A stretch of DNA of 64,000 nt. Source: Takifugu bimaculatus. Lineage: Eukaryota > Chordata > Actinopteri > Tetraodontiformes > Tetraodontidae. The first letter of the stretch is position 1; the number at the start of each line of letters is the position of its first letter. This document shows, in pieces, positions 33,925 to 45,172 of the stretch. A program made the position numbers and the translations under genes. Location of the stretch: positions 61,598-125,597 of the forward strand of contig SWLE01000651.1 of the NCBI GenBank assembly GCA_004026145.2, given 5' to 3'. The notes beneath the pieces were generated by a model. That model did not search any database. It was given only the letters and a program-made list of their open reading frames with translations, and was not told the DNA's origin.

Positions 33925-34658
33925 TAAATTCTGTGCCAAAACCATAGAAAGGTGAGCGCTGAGCTGCTGCAGCGCCCCCTGCTGGCAGAAGGTGATTCTG
34001 TACATTCCACTGCCTGTACCAAATTGTAACTCTGTCGTAGCTCTTTTATTATTGGAAACATGTGAAGCACGTTAAATGTTGTTAATTAAATGGGAAGAAA
34101 AAAAACTGTGTTGAGACCGAAAAATCTCTAAAATAAGTTTCAACAGCATTGAAACAGCCAGAAAAGACCAGAGAATCACCAGGAACGTTTCAGAGCTTCT
34201 TCATGAGGGACTTTTACCAGAGTACCCAACACACCAGAACCCCCCCAGCAACAATAAGATCCCACTGGCCTGTGTGCAGCCTGGATCACGACTCAATAAC
34301 AATCATGCAGCAGTATGTAAATGTAAAGTTCTCACCCCACATGACAGTGATGGTTCTGTCTTCTGTTTGGACAACACAGCCATAGATGTTGGGGTGGATC
34401 AGGGGGACCTCAGCTGTCAGGATGAGGATCACTGATCCATCCCCAGAAGGCAACGGGCCAGTTACAGTGATCCAGTTTGCCTTGGTGGCCCCGTCTTCAG
34501 TCAGAGACACTGAACGCACTGATTTGTCAGTACTGGTGACGTGGCACTTCAGCAATGCCTTGGTTAAATCAACAGGGTTGGCAAACACACGGAGATCTGC
34601 AGGAGGATAGAAAAGGTGATGATCAGGGTTGTCTGTTGTCACTCTTTGAACAGTGAAC

Positions 34659-34692
<34 letters not shown>

Positions 34693-37136
34693 CACCTGTC
34701 CTTTTCTCAACTTCTCTTAATTTGATCTGATGGATCATTTTTGGACATTCTTCATTGATGAAGTGTCCAAACAAATGGTTCTGGGCGTCATAGCCGTTCC
34801 ACAATTCTTTAATCATTTCTGCAGAAGGAGACAGGGCTTTCCATTTCTGAGCTCCAGCATCAAACTGAATGAAACCCTCTCCATTCACTGCCCAGTTGTC
34901 AAAAGCAGATTCAAGCCTCTCGTCTGACGTGATGCAGCCACGCCGCCGTTGAACATCTACAAGGATTGTTTTATGTAAAATGTTCAGTTCATCTTCAACA
35001 AAATAAACACGTTATAAAGCAAATGTGCTACAAACTTACTCCGTGTGTGATTGATGAATTTAGAAATCTCTTTGAGAGCATCAAAAACATCATAACATGC
35101 TGGTCTGCAGGTCCCAGGTAAGTTGTGGGATTCCAGGACGGGTTTGAAGTGTTCTTGTTGTGTCCCACTGTCACAGTGAGAGATCACAACTCCATCAAAC
35201 TCTGTAACTTGTTCAAAATGGAGCCCAGATCCAGGCTGAACACGTCCTGTAGACAAGAACTCAAGAGAATGGGAACCTGAAACACACAAACAAATGGAGT
35301 CAAAACTCTGGACCCTCACAGTGGGATCAGCGGTTCTGATTTTTTTAAAAGAGATGAATCAACATTCAAAAACATTTAGAAACTAAGAAACTTCCTAATT
35401 TCACATGATTGATCACTTCAGATTAATCTGTTTATTCTTTACAGGATCGTCAGTGCACAAATGTACAGAAAAGGCAGATTTGAACAGCAAAGAACTTAGA
35501 AATATGAGTAAAAACATTCAAAAATAAATTTCCTCTCCTTTATTAAAGCTTCCACAGGACTAAGGACATTCACTCATGAAGATGTTGCTCATGCAAACAC
35601 ATCTTCAGCCAATAGTAAATAGATCAAATGAACTTCACATCAACAATTTTAGTTAATTAAAATAATTCCTTAATACCTTAATGGATTACTATGACCTGGC
35701 TGAATGAAAACCTACATGGAGATAAACATTAACATTTAAATTTACGTTCAGATTTGGGTTAATCTTTGGCATTTAGGCTCATAATATTTTTTAATTAATT
35801 AATTGTGATGGTAAGCGTTGAACACAGAGCTGCCATTTCCAGAGGAGTCCCTCTGAGCTCTAAATGGCAAAATGCTGAGTGGAGTGGCCTTAATGCAATT
35901 CTTTAGGTCTGCTCCAACAGCCACGTCCTCTGAGAGGTCCAGATGTGGAGCGCAGGGTAGGAACGCTTCCAGAAAAATCCACCTGAACAAGTGCATTTTC
36001 CACACATTTCCAATTCTGCACAAAGGCTACAAGAGACGTCCAATGAGTTAATGTAACTTGGAATCAAGCGTTAGACTGAAATAGATCATATAGACAGATC
36101 CACAAAGACTTTCATTTCACTTTTTAACTTCCCCTTTCATTACATTCGGGAGTTTAAACCAACGTGTCATAAAAGACCCAAATTCAGTCTCTCCCTTGTC
36201 TTTACAGATACTGCATCTCTCACCAATGAAGAAAGACAGCAGAAAGTGACTTTACTAAAGATATCCAAAAAAATAAGAGACGAAATGCAGCAGGTACAGA
36301 AGATTAAAATAGTTACAACCAATAAATAAGGTTATGGCTACTAAGTACTCCCTAAGAATGGGGAAATTTGTTCTTGTGTAACATCTGCTTCAGTGCACTG
36401 TGTTGTGCTTCAAGAATGAACCTTTTCATGTGTTTTTCTTTTTCATGTGTTTTTCTTTTTGCATGTTTGTTTTTAATTGTGTTTTTCTTCTTGTTTGCAC
36501 TTGTGTGATTTTTATTCAATTACATACACTTCTTTGGTCAATGACATATGGATACAGTTGGTTAAAGTTTGTCTGTTAAAAGTATTGATTGGGGACTGTT
36601 TGTTATCTTTTAAAAATGTGGCGAGAGCAGTTCAAGTTAACGCCTGAATGGTGGCCAGCCAACAGTACTCATGCTTTAATTCTTTACTTACCATCAAACA
36701 GCAAAACTAATTTTGTATTATCACATAAAACAGCATTCAGTTTCACCTTTTTGCAGTTAGGTTGTTGTCTGATTGTACCTCTGCTAAGGGGTTGTATATC
36801 ACACTAATCATATTCTTTATCAATTTATTTATTGCTATGCGCACGTTTCTGAATCAAATAAAGAATTGAAAAAAAGTCAGCCTGTTCATAAAATAATAAG
36901 TGGTTCTAGTGTGCTTTCTCTTTCGGTTCTATCCCATTCGCTTGATATAGCCTTCTCTTTCACCTTTGTGCCTTGGAGAAAAACCTTTGAGCTGTGATAA
37001 GTTTGAGGTTGAGCTGTTCGAACTTAGTTTAAGTCTATTTCATTACTTTGAGAAAATATTACGTACCACATTTGGCTGCTGACAGGTAGATCCACAGAAC
37101 CAAAAGACACTGGTTCTTCACCTTCCTGTGGCTCAT
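33252..37136 (-). CDS. MHC class I-like heavy chain, gene III (complete, 359 aa)
   Basis: Exons are 37067-37136, 35040-35276, 34696-34956, 34336-34596, 33497-33625 and 33252-33373, total 1,080 bp, GT-AG and phase 1 throughout. The start codon is ATG 37,136, because the leader differs from genes I, II, IV and V (MSHRKVKNQCLLVLWIYLSA...) and is longer (23 residues). Alpha1, alpha2 and alpha3 occupy 24-102, 103-189 and 190-276, and the membrane exon 277-319. The tail is 40 residues, starts with a basic stretch (HNKKIKRRMKK) and is unique in the array. Alpha3 reads NPVDLT, so it lacks the sequon of gene I. Upstream sequence also differs from the other copies, so leader and promoter come from a different class I subtype. 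Confidence 0.83.
33888..33922. repeat. (AAT)n microsatellite in an MHC intron
   Basis: A run of about eleven AAT units lies between the transmembrane and alpha3 exons of gene III. Confidence 0.9.
34664..34691. repeat. (GT)n microsatellite next to alpha2 of gene III
   Basis: About fourteen GT units end directly before the TTCACCTG splice donor of the alpha2 exon. The same position holds GT repeats in the pseudogenes. Confidence 0.9.
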
Positions 37137-37517
37137 ACTCCCCGAGAATGGAGGCATTTGTTATTTCTCAATAGCCGCAAAAAGATTTGTCACGGAACTT
37201 CTCAGCATGTTCTTATCAGATCAGTGTTGCAGAAATGGTGGTGTCCAGACAAGACGACCACAGAGTAGCTGGACTTAGAACCACGCCCCAAAACTCGATC
37301 GAGTATTTTTCTGGAGCACTCCTCCGCGTTCGCTTCAAATCACGTGACTGATGACGTTTGAACCTCTTCACTGCTTCATTCTGACTGAATCAGCTGACTG
37401 GTTCGGTTCAGTGGGCGGGGCTTTTAGCGCAATACGTTGCCTATCTGGTCAATACCTTTTTGGATTGATTTGATTAGCGTTCGTATTGCTATCGGTTTGC
37501 TTTCTTATTGCTTTGCA

Positions 37518-39522
37518 ATGGAACCAACCAGGAAGAGATCTCAAGTCTGGGACCACTTTGAAATGGTGCCGCCGAACAAGGTAAGTGTTACAAACGTATT
37601 ATTCAACTCTTATTCACACAGTAACAAATAATAAACCACACACACATCTCATTTTTAATTTGCAGGTGAAGTGTTTGCTTTGTTCCCGACATATAATAAC
37701 AACACGTCATCAATGATGAGGCATTACCGAGCCAAACATGAGAATGAAGCTGGTGCTGCTGCTGTGATGACGTTTCCACCAGGTGAGTGGGTGCTGTTCC
37801 AGGCAATATTAAGAGTAACTTTTAAACTTTACTGCGCAGGTTTGGGTGTATAAAATTAGTTAATTAACTAAATTAATCTTGTTCTGCTAACTTCCATATT
37901 TTATGTAGCAGGAAGCAGGAGCTTGATGAAGCTCTAGTGGATTTCATAGTGAAAGATTCCCAGCCTTTCACTGTGGTGTCTGATCCGGGCTTCCGTGCTC
38001 TGGTGGCCAAACTGGATCCCACATGCACCCTTCCATCAAGGCAGACAGTTAAAGCCATGGTGGAGAGGAGGGAAGTGGAAGAAAAGGAGAAGGCCAAGGC
38101 AGCCCTGCAGAATGTTGACAGTGTCAGCTTGAGCGCAGATATGTGGACTTCCATCAACATGGATGCGTATCTCGCTGTCACCTGTCATGCTATTCATGCA
38201 GGTGAACTCTCCACATCCCTGGTGGGAGTTCGGCCTTTTCCTATCAGTCACACAGCAGAGAACGTCGCTGGAACTGCTCGAGAGCTTTTAAGGGAATGGG
38301 CTCTTGAAGAGAAGGTGAGGTGCTTGGTGACTGATGCTGCAGCAAATATTCTGCGGGTGCAGCAAATATTCTGCGGGTGCAGCACGCCGTCTGCCTGGCT
38401 CACGCACTAAACTTAACTGTCAAAAAGGCCATGGATGCTACTCCTGGGCTAGATAATATAAGATCAAAAACGAGGCGGATGATCACCTATTTTAAATCAA
38501 GCACCACCGCTAAAGAGAAGCTGCAGCAGATCCAGGTGCAAATGGGCCGTCCTGTCACAAAACTAATAATTGAAGTAGACACAAGATGGAATAGCACCTA
38601 TGAGATGCTGCAGCGTCTTTATGAGCAGAGGGATGCAGCTGCAGCTGCTCTGACCACTCTGCCCACAGATTTGGACCTATTGACTGCAGATGACTTTGAG
38701 TGTTCATCTGAGTGTAGGAAGATACCGTCACCTTTTCATGCTGCCACCGTAGAGCTCACATGAAACGAGGGTGTCGGGATCAAAAATAACACCCCTGATA
38801 AAAATGCTGAAGCATGCTTTGAGTGAGCTGATGGCACAGAACTCGAACAAAATGGCAAAAGACCTTGGCATAAACCTCAATAGAATTATGAATGATAAAC
38901 TCAGTGGGATAGAAACCACAAGCATCTTCTCTTTATCGTCATTACTTGACCCAAGATTTAAAACACTCGGATTCCAAAGCCCTTCAAATGCCGAGTCAGC
39001 TGTGCACCGGTTAAAATCGGAGTGTGCGGCATTGTTGCAGAATGCACCCACCCAAGAGGACCCGCCATCCACTTCAACAGCACAGCCAGAACCAGCTGCT
39101 TCTTCCCAAGGTACAAAAATGATAGAATTTGGATCAATAGATTTATTTGCATTGATTCATGTACGGACTAAACTTTATGTAATGTTTTATTTTGAGTCAT
39201 TGATCCGTGGAAGCTGTTGGACAGGGATGCTGAAGAAGCAAGAGCGTCCAGGAATGCCACCGCTGATGCCACAGTGGAGGTGCAGCGTTATCTGTCAGCC
39301 CCTCCACTTGAACGATCACAGGACCCTCTGGTGTACTGGACGACAAACAAAGCCCTGTACCCAAACCTGTACCACCTGGCAAACCAGTACCTCGCAACAC
39401 CAGCATCCTCTGTGCCCTGCGAGAGGGTGTTTTCTAAAGCCGGGGAAATGGTTTCAAAAAAGAGAAACCGCCTCAAACCCTCGACTGTGGAGAAACTGTT
39501 GTTTTTAAATAAAAATGCATAA
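37518..39522 (+). pseudogene. hAT (ZBED-type) transposase, near-complete copy
   Basis: Exon 1 starts at ATG 37,518 (MEPTRKRSQVWDHFEMVPPNK) and ends at a GTAAGT donor near 37,580. The BED finger exon begins near 37,665 (VKCLLC...MMRHYRAKH) with a frame slip between the Cys pair and the His pair. The core follows: LDEALVDFIVKDSQPF, LSADMWTSINMDAYL (about 38,130), CLAHALNLTVKK (about 38,390), DTRWNSTYEMLQRLYEQ (about 38,580) and SLSSLLDPRFK (about 38,935). The dimerisation domain is TPASSVPCERVFSKAGEMVS at about 39,395-39,460, ending at TAA 39,520. A 20-bp tandem duplication at 38,339-38,378 and a slip near 38,760 break the frame. Element ends were not resolved. It is inactive but informative for the family. 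Confidence 0.85.
38339..38378 (+). repeat. 20-bp tandem duplication in hAT transposase
   Basis: Two perfect copies of GCAGCAAATATTCTGCGGGT lie head to tail and shift the reading frame by two bases inside the catalytic core. Confidence 0.9.
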
Positions 39523-39807
39523 GCACACCAGTTCACCCAAGCACCTTAGGCCCATACCCCCATCTGTTCCTAAAATATATAGAAAAATAATATAATAATA
39601 ATACAACATCAAAAGTGCACAAACAGCAAAACTCAAAGTGCACGCTTGCTGGGTCATCAACCTTTTGCATGGCTGCAGTACCACCAATGCGCCAGCAGAT
39701 GACCCCCGCGTTCGAAATGATTGAAGCTTCGAGTAATGAACCAATTTTCAACACAATGGTCCAAAAGGGTTCAAAGCGTCATGAAGCCTCATTTGGACAT
39801 AACTAGT

Positions 39808-39946
39808 TGTGGTGCTTTGTGGAGTGTTGCCCGAGTATTGCGTTGTTGGCCTGTCTTCCCTGCACAAGGTCCTCACGCCACGTGCTGGACCTGAGACGTG
39901 CAGAACCGGTCTCCTGAGGTCTCTGCAGTCCAGGGGGACTGCTTCT
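39808..39946. repeat. Fragment of the 401-bp LTR family
   Basis: The stretch from TTGTGGTGCTTTG to GGGGGACTG matches the middle of the solo LTR at 20,736-20,866. Its left end has been lost against hAT-derived sequence. The hAT element that follows has only its left target duplication (GTTTGAGC). Confidence 0.7.
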
Positions 39947-40665
39947 GTTTGAGCTAGTGGTGGGCAAGTGAAGCCTCATGAAGCACTGAGGCTTTCCTAC
40001 TAACAATTGTGTCGAAAAACATTCAAAGCTTCGAGACTTCAGTGATGGTGACATCTGTTGGACAACTGAAGCCATAGCAACCTCCATCGAGCACGACTGA
40101 AGCCCTGGCACTGTTTCAATCCCATGACGCCAATAAAAGTTCATCGTGTGGTCATCCAGGTGTTTTGTTCATTCATACCAAATAATGATTATAGTCATTA
40201 CAATAAAATATGCAGATGCTCTCCTCCTTACTAATACACATTCAAGACTAACCCAAAGAATAAATGCAAATTATATTAAGGGTTCAGTGTTGGTTTAGGG
40301 TTTATTGAACACTTTGAGATTTATTTAAAAACTATACTCAAAGTCCCTAACAGGATGAGAGATCCTTCCTACTTGGCAAATGATCATGGTGTTTGAATTC
40401 AGAAACCTTTTTGTGTGTGTGAAGTGTTTTTAAGGAAAACCTTTAAAAATAGTTTGTCATTTGGGGACTTGTATGTTTGATTTGGAATAATTATTCACAG
40501 AAGCAGACAAGTTATTTCCTCTTCACAGGTTTTTATTGAGAAATCTCATTTTTCCTGCTGTTGCAGGCTTCAGTCTGCTCCTCTTCTGGCTGACCAGCTC
40601 CCCAGCTTTGGAAAATATCCTTTCACAGGGAACAGATGATGCTGGGATGCACAGATACTTGGATG

Positions 40666-41627
40666 TGTGGCGGGGTGGAGAGAGGTGGAACGGTTCACGA
40701 CAACGCCACCTGGGGAATTTCACCCCAGGAATTAACCGGAAACAGGCACGCGCAGATACGGTTCTATTCCAGAGGCAGAGACAGGATTGAGGGTTAGGCA
40801 CTACAATTTTATTAAATCCAACTCAACACCGAAATAACTCGGCTGTACAAAAAAACAAAAGGGGTGGACAGCGCTGGGGCCCCACCGGCAGGTGAAACTC
40901 AATTAGGGGAGATAAACAAACTAAAAACACCCGTGCAACTGCAAACAAAACCACACACGAGGGGTGATGAAAACGCCCTCCACCAGGGGTTGGGTCCCCG
41001 CCGTGGCCCGCAGCACCTGTCCACAAAGAAAAGAGAACAATTACATTTACAATGATAAACAATCAGACGCGACGCGCGCACACCTCACACAGACAGGCAA
41101 ATAAATGGTGACCAGGTCGTCCAAAAGAAAACAACGTCAACCAAGACACAAAAAGCAACAAAACCAAAAAAAGTAAATGTAAATTGATACAATTTACACA
41201 CTGTTAAGAATCTAAAATTTAGGCAAAAGCTCCGTGGTCGCCTCGGCGGCACCACCACGTCTCAGCGCCGTTTCTCCGAGCAAAAGGGAGCGAGGGGAGA
41301 GAGAGAGAGAATCCCGAACCAAAGGACCGAGCCAAAGCAGCAGTGGGTCCAGTACGCGAGGTAGTCCGTGCCGACTGTTTGGTGGCGCCCCCACTCCGTG
41401 AGGGGTTCCCGCTGGGGCAACGCGACCCACTGACGCCAGCCGGCAGCCAACTGCAACAAGGACAGCCCCATTAACCTTTATCGACTGAGTGGGGGAGTCA
41501 GTGACGCGCATTGCTGCGCCTTACCTGCCCAGGGTGAACTAGCGCGCGTGCCCTCACGGCAAAGCGCTCTAGGCAGGCACTACCTCCATATGGCACCTGT
41601 TCGGAGGGCAGGCCACGCCCTGCCACA
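40666..41627 (-). repeat. Solo LTR (962 bp) inside the fourth hAT copy
   Basis: The insertion reads TGTGGCGGGGTGG...GGGCGTGGCAGGGTGTGG-type ends when inverted. It has a 4-bp duplication GATG/CATG at 40,662-40,665 and 41,628-41,631 (one mismatch). The three other hAT copies read straight through this site, so the empty site is known. It is the reverse of 10,886-11,839. Confidence 0.82.
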
Positions 41628-41840
41628 CATGCAAGTTTCCACAGCGTAGAATATAAAGGCTTTCGTGCCACCCAGTACTTCAAGGGATCTTGTCAGAATT
41701 TGTTCTTTCAAATATTTATGACACAGACAGTAAGACAATGAATGACTGAATCAAAAAACTGATGTTTCAACAGTAATCAACATGCATACCTCTGGATCTC
41801 CACTGCAGCGCTGGCAGATGTGCTGCTGAGACTCTACATA

Positions 41841-42456
41841 CAGTGGGACCTCTACTTACAAATTTTATTCGTTCCAGAAGTTGCTTTGTAACCTGAAAAT
41901 TACGTAAGTAGTGACGCGTTTTCCATGTAAATGCCCTAATCCGTTCCAAGCCCCCAAAAATTCGGACCTAATTTTTTTTATAAATCATAAAAATGCATCA
42001 AAACATGTAACAAATACATGTTACAATTAGATCACCGCACAATAAATGTAGGATTTCAGTGCAAGGCTTCTCCAGGAACAAAATGAATTTTATTACAGGC
42101 TAATCTTACATTAGCCGTCATTACTAGCAACGAACGTTTACACATGTGGTAACACCGCCATCTAATGGACAAACATACAAACACCCACAATAAATCCCGA
42201 AGAAGACGCTGGGATACGCACAAACTGGTCCAGATTGACGTCCCTCCTGGCCAATGGGATGACAGGAAGATGCTAGGCGATAGCCAATGGCAGAGCAGCT
42301 ACAAGCAGTTTGTGTTCGCTAAACTCCGCGGTAGCGTATTTTTGACCTTTGTATCCTGAAATTTTCTTCATAACAAGAGGAAATATTTTCCCGTTGAGAC
42401 GCTTCGTAACCTGAAAAATTCGCATGCAGAGACGTTCGTAAGTAGAGATCCCACTG
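41841..42456. mobile_element. TA-flanked MITE inside the fourth hAT copy
   Basis: The ends are CAGTGGGACCTCTACTTAC and its near inverted copy, with TA on both sides, 616 bp. It sits at the same place in the transposase as in the other three hAT copies. Confidence 0.88.
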
Positions 42457-42955
42457 TAGTTGTCCATTAAAGCCCACAAGTTGTAATTTTGTTCACTAGC
42501 ACTGGCAGATGTTGTTGCAGTCTCCAGTGGCACATCTTCTGCCGGCCCACCAATAAGACTGGCACACTCTCGTGTCAGCCTTTCTACAGCAGCCTGAGCA
42601 TTGCTTTGATTAGTAAAGCCAGCCTCTTTAAATCGTGGATCCAAGATGGTTGCCACAGACAGGGAGTTCACCTTTTCCAAGCCACTGAATTTTTCATTCA
42701 AATTATTTCTCTAATGGTTGGCAAGCGTGGCACCAATACAAGGAGCCATTTGGGCACACTCAGCAGAAATGGCATGTCTCAGCATTTTGGCTAAAGGAAT
42801 TGCCTTTGACCCTGACACTCTCCTTTCCTCAGAAAGCTCAACAGTTGCCTGATAGAATGGCCTTAAGACTGTCAGGCAATGGTTGATTGCTGCATAGTCA
42901 TCAGCAGTGAAAGGCACTATGTCAGTGCTAAGTGATGCCAGGGCTGCCCCGCATA

Positions 42956-45172
42956 GACAATCTGCAGCAGCTTCTCCGGGTCTCCAGAGCAAACCATAAA
43001 ATGCTCTCTTTTTTGTACGTTTTCCTGTCTTTAGCCAGTATTTTATTATTAATATTTAAACGTGGTTGTGGATCATGGCTCAGTCAGTCTTAAATCTTTG
43101 GATGTCCATGGAACTTCTCTAGGGAATCTGTTCAAGTGTTTGACGCAGCAAAACCCAGTAAAGCAAAAGACAGAACTTCATCTTCCTGCAGTTGCGTTTT
43201 CCAAATAAAAGTCCATAATTATTTGCTGTCGATGTTGTTGTTATTGTTGTTGTTGTTGTTGTGCATCCAAAAGAGGAGAAAAGATGAAGTTGTCTCTCCA
43301 GCGCTGGGGAACCAAACGTCTTCAGAACACCGTCACGATTTTTTTGATTGTACGATCGTTAATTTGTGAACCTTTATCAGGCAGTAAACACCGGAAGTGG
43401 GTGTAATAGTTGGATCCCGCCTTACTTTTATTTTACCGAGACGTGAAATGTTCTTCATAAACTTGAGTGACGAACAATTAACAAGTATAACTTTGTAGGG
43501 TTGTTGTTGTTTGTTTGTTTTTTGTTTTGCCTTAATTGAAGTGATAAATGTTCCATCGTTGAACAAAGTTATAATTCTGTTCCTCTGAGCTACATTCTTG
43601 CTGCTTTAGCCTGGCTGCCTGCTCTTTACTGGTTGAAATATGTTCTATATTGACATTTTAATTCCGTACTAGTTTAACATCCCCTGTTCCTTCTGTAACT
43701 GCTCCATCTTCTCTCTGGAAGGCTGAGCTGCTGGTCTGTGTTTTCTCAGGGGAGATCTTGGTCAGACATCATCAGCCTCCACAACGAGCAGATAGCAGTT
43801 ATTACTAAACTGATATTGGAGGTCCTACAGAATAGCGTCTGGAATGTCATAAAACATCTGAAGTTTACTGTTTGATTTGATTTTGCATGAGTACTTGTTA
43901 CTACTGGTTTTTAATGAGTAGCATTAAATGGCGCTTTTGTTGTTATTGTCCTGAAAATAGAACTACTAAATCCTATTCTGCAGGAAACCCTGATACTGAT
44001 TCTTCTTCTAAGTTTGACAACAATGCATTTATGTTATCTCACTGAATGTATTAAAAAAGGTGATGTCTGTAGTTTAGAGACATGTTGAGATGTTAAAGAT
44101 CTTTTAGGATCATTTAAGATCTTGAAAGTATTTGAGTTTTCATATGTTACCAAACAAATTTAGTAGAATGTGACGATAATAATACGAAGGTGACATGAAA
44201 ATATCGTCACTGAAGTTTCTGTGGATGCTTTTTTGAAAAGCCATAAAAGTCATTATTACCTGGGTGAACAATAATTTATTAATCTGGCAGCGCTCTGATA
44301 GGCCAATAAATTAGTTGTATAAACGGACTAGATCATTTCTGTCCGATGTCTTTCTTTTTCATCTTTGTTGCACGTGTTTTAAAAGGAACACGCTTTAGAC
44401 TAATTCAGTATACTGATACAAATCACTCGACCTTTAGTTTTGTGAAAGATCTTAAAAAACAATCTACATGAAAATTGTTACAAAAATATACATATATATC
44501 ATTTCTCACTAATAAATGTTTATGTATAAAAATAAGTCTAATCAAGTTGTTCTTTATAATCTGGAGTAAATAAAAATTCTGCCTCTTGATATAAAATATA
44601 AACTATTCTTCTAATGAAGGAAGTAAAAATAAGACAATCTTAGTATAAAGACATTTAATACAGTAAAAGAAGATCTTAACAAGTATGTACATTTATTTTG
44701 ATATTCAATTTCATTAAATTAAAATTAATCGTTTATTGACAACATTCTTGGTGCCACATGACATCATCAAAGAACATGAGTTACATTTGATCATCAGTCT
44801 CTCAAAGAAATAAATTAATGTTTAAGTAAACGGTTCACTAAACAGTAGTTTGGTGGTCATGTTACATTAACATAGAAATAGTTATTTGTGTAATGCTTTA
44901 TAATGTCTAAATAGGAAACCAAAGTGCTTACATAATAGATAAAAGGTCACAGGGAAAAGAACATAAAAATAAAAAGTTTCTTTTGCTTTTTAGCTTTTTA
45001 CACCTGATCACTGTTGTGACTTCACCTGTATGTTCTGTTTAATGTACTGCTCTGTTTGAAAGTGTCGTAAATGTGAACGTTAAAGCCGGTTCACTGCAAA
45101 TGTTTGTTTTGATCCCCTGCTCAGTTGTATTACACGGTGCAACTTTAATATGGAGAATAAAAATATTCTGGA
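42956..45172. other. Two-kilobase spacer without recognised genes
   Basis: No coding homology was seen. A short (GTT)n tract lies near 43,228-43,261. The last few hundred bases are probably the 3' untranslated region of gene IV. Confidence 0.45.

Larger units (their letters stand above)
39955..42955 (-). mobile_element. hAT transposon, fourth copy, truncated at the right
   Basis: The left inverted repeat TAGTGGTGGGCAAGTGAAGCC is present after GTTTGAGC. The transposase dimerisation end, the MITE and the core up to SLSTDIVPFTADDY are present. Similarity stops near 42,955 (CAGGGCTGCCCC), so the N-terminal half and right terminal repeat are missing. A 962-bp solo LTR interrupts the dimerisation exon at 40,666. 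The core retains a segment that the copies at 49.5 and 59.4 kb have deleted. Confidence 0.8.

Noticed and set aside
36589..36807. A 72-residue plus-strand frame in intron 1 of gene III
   Set aside because: Low-complexity AT-rich sequence without homology or splice context.
37300..39810. Full terminal inverted repeats for the hAT at 37.5-39.5 kb
   Set aside because: ATGACG-TTTGAACC-like stretches occur near both ends, but no 8-bp duplication or canonical terminus could be matched.
42165..42359. A recurring 64-codon frame inside the MITE (also at 22.1, 50.8 and 60.6 kb)
   Set aside because: It recurs because the MITE is copied. It shows no transposase similarity and lies in a non-autonomous element.
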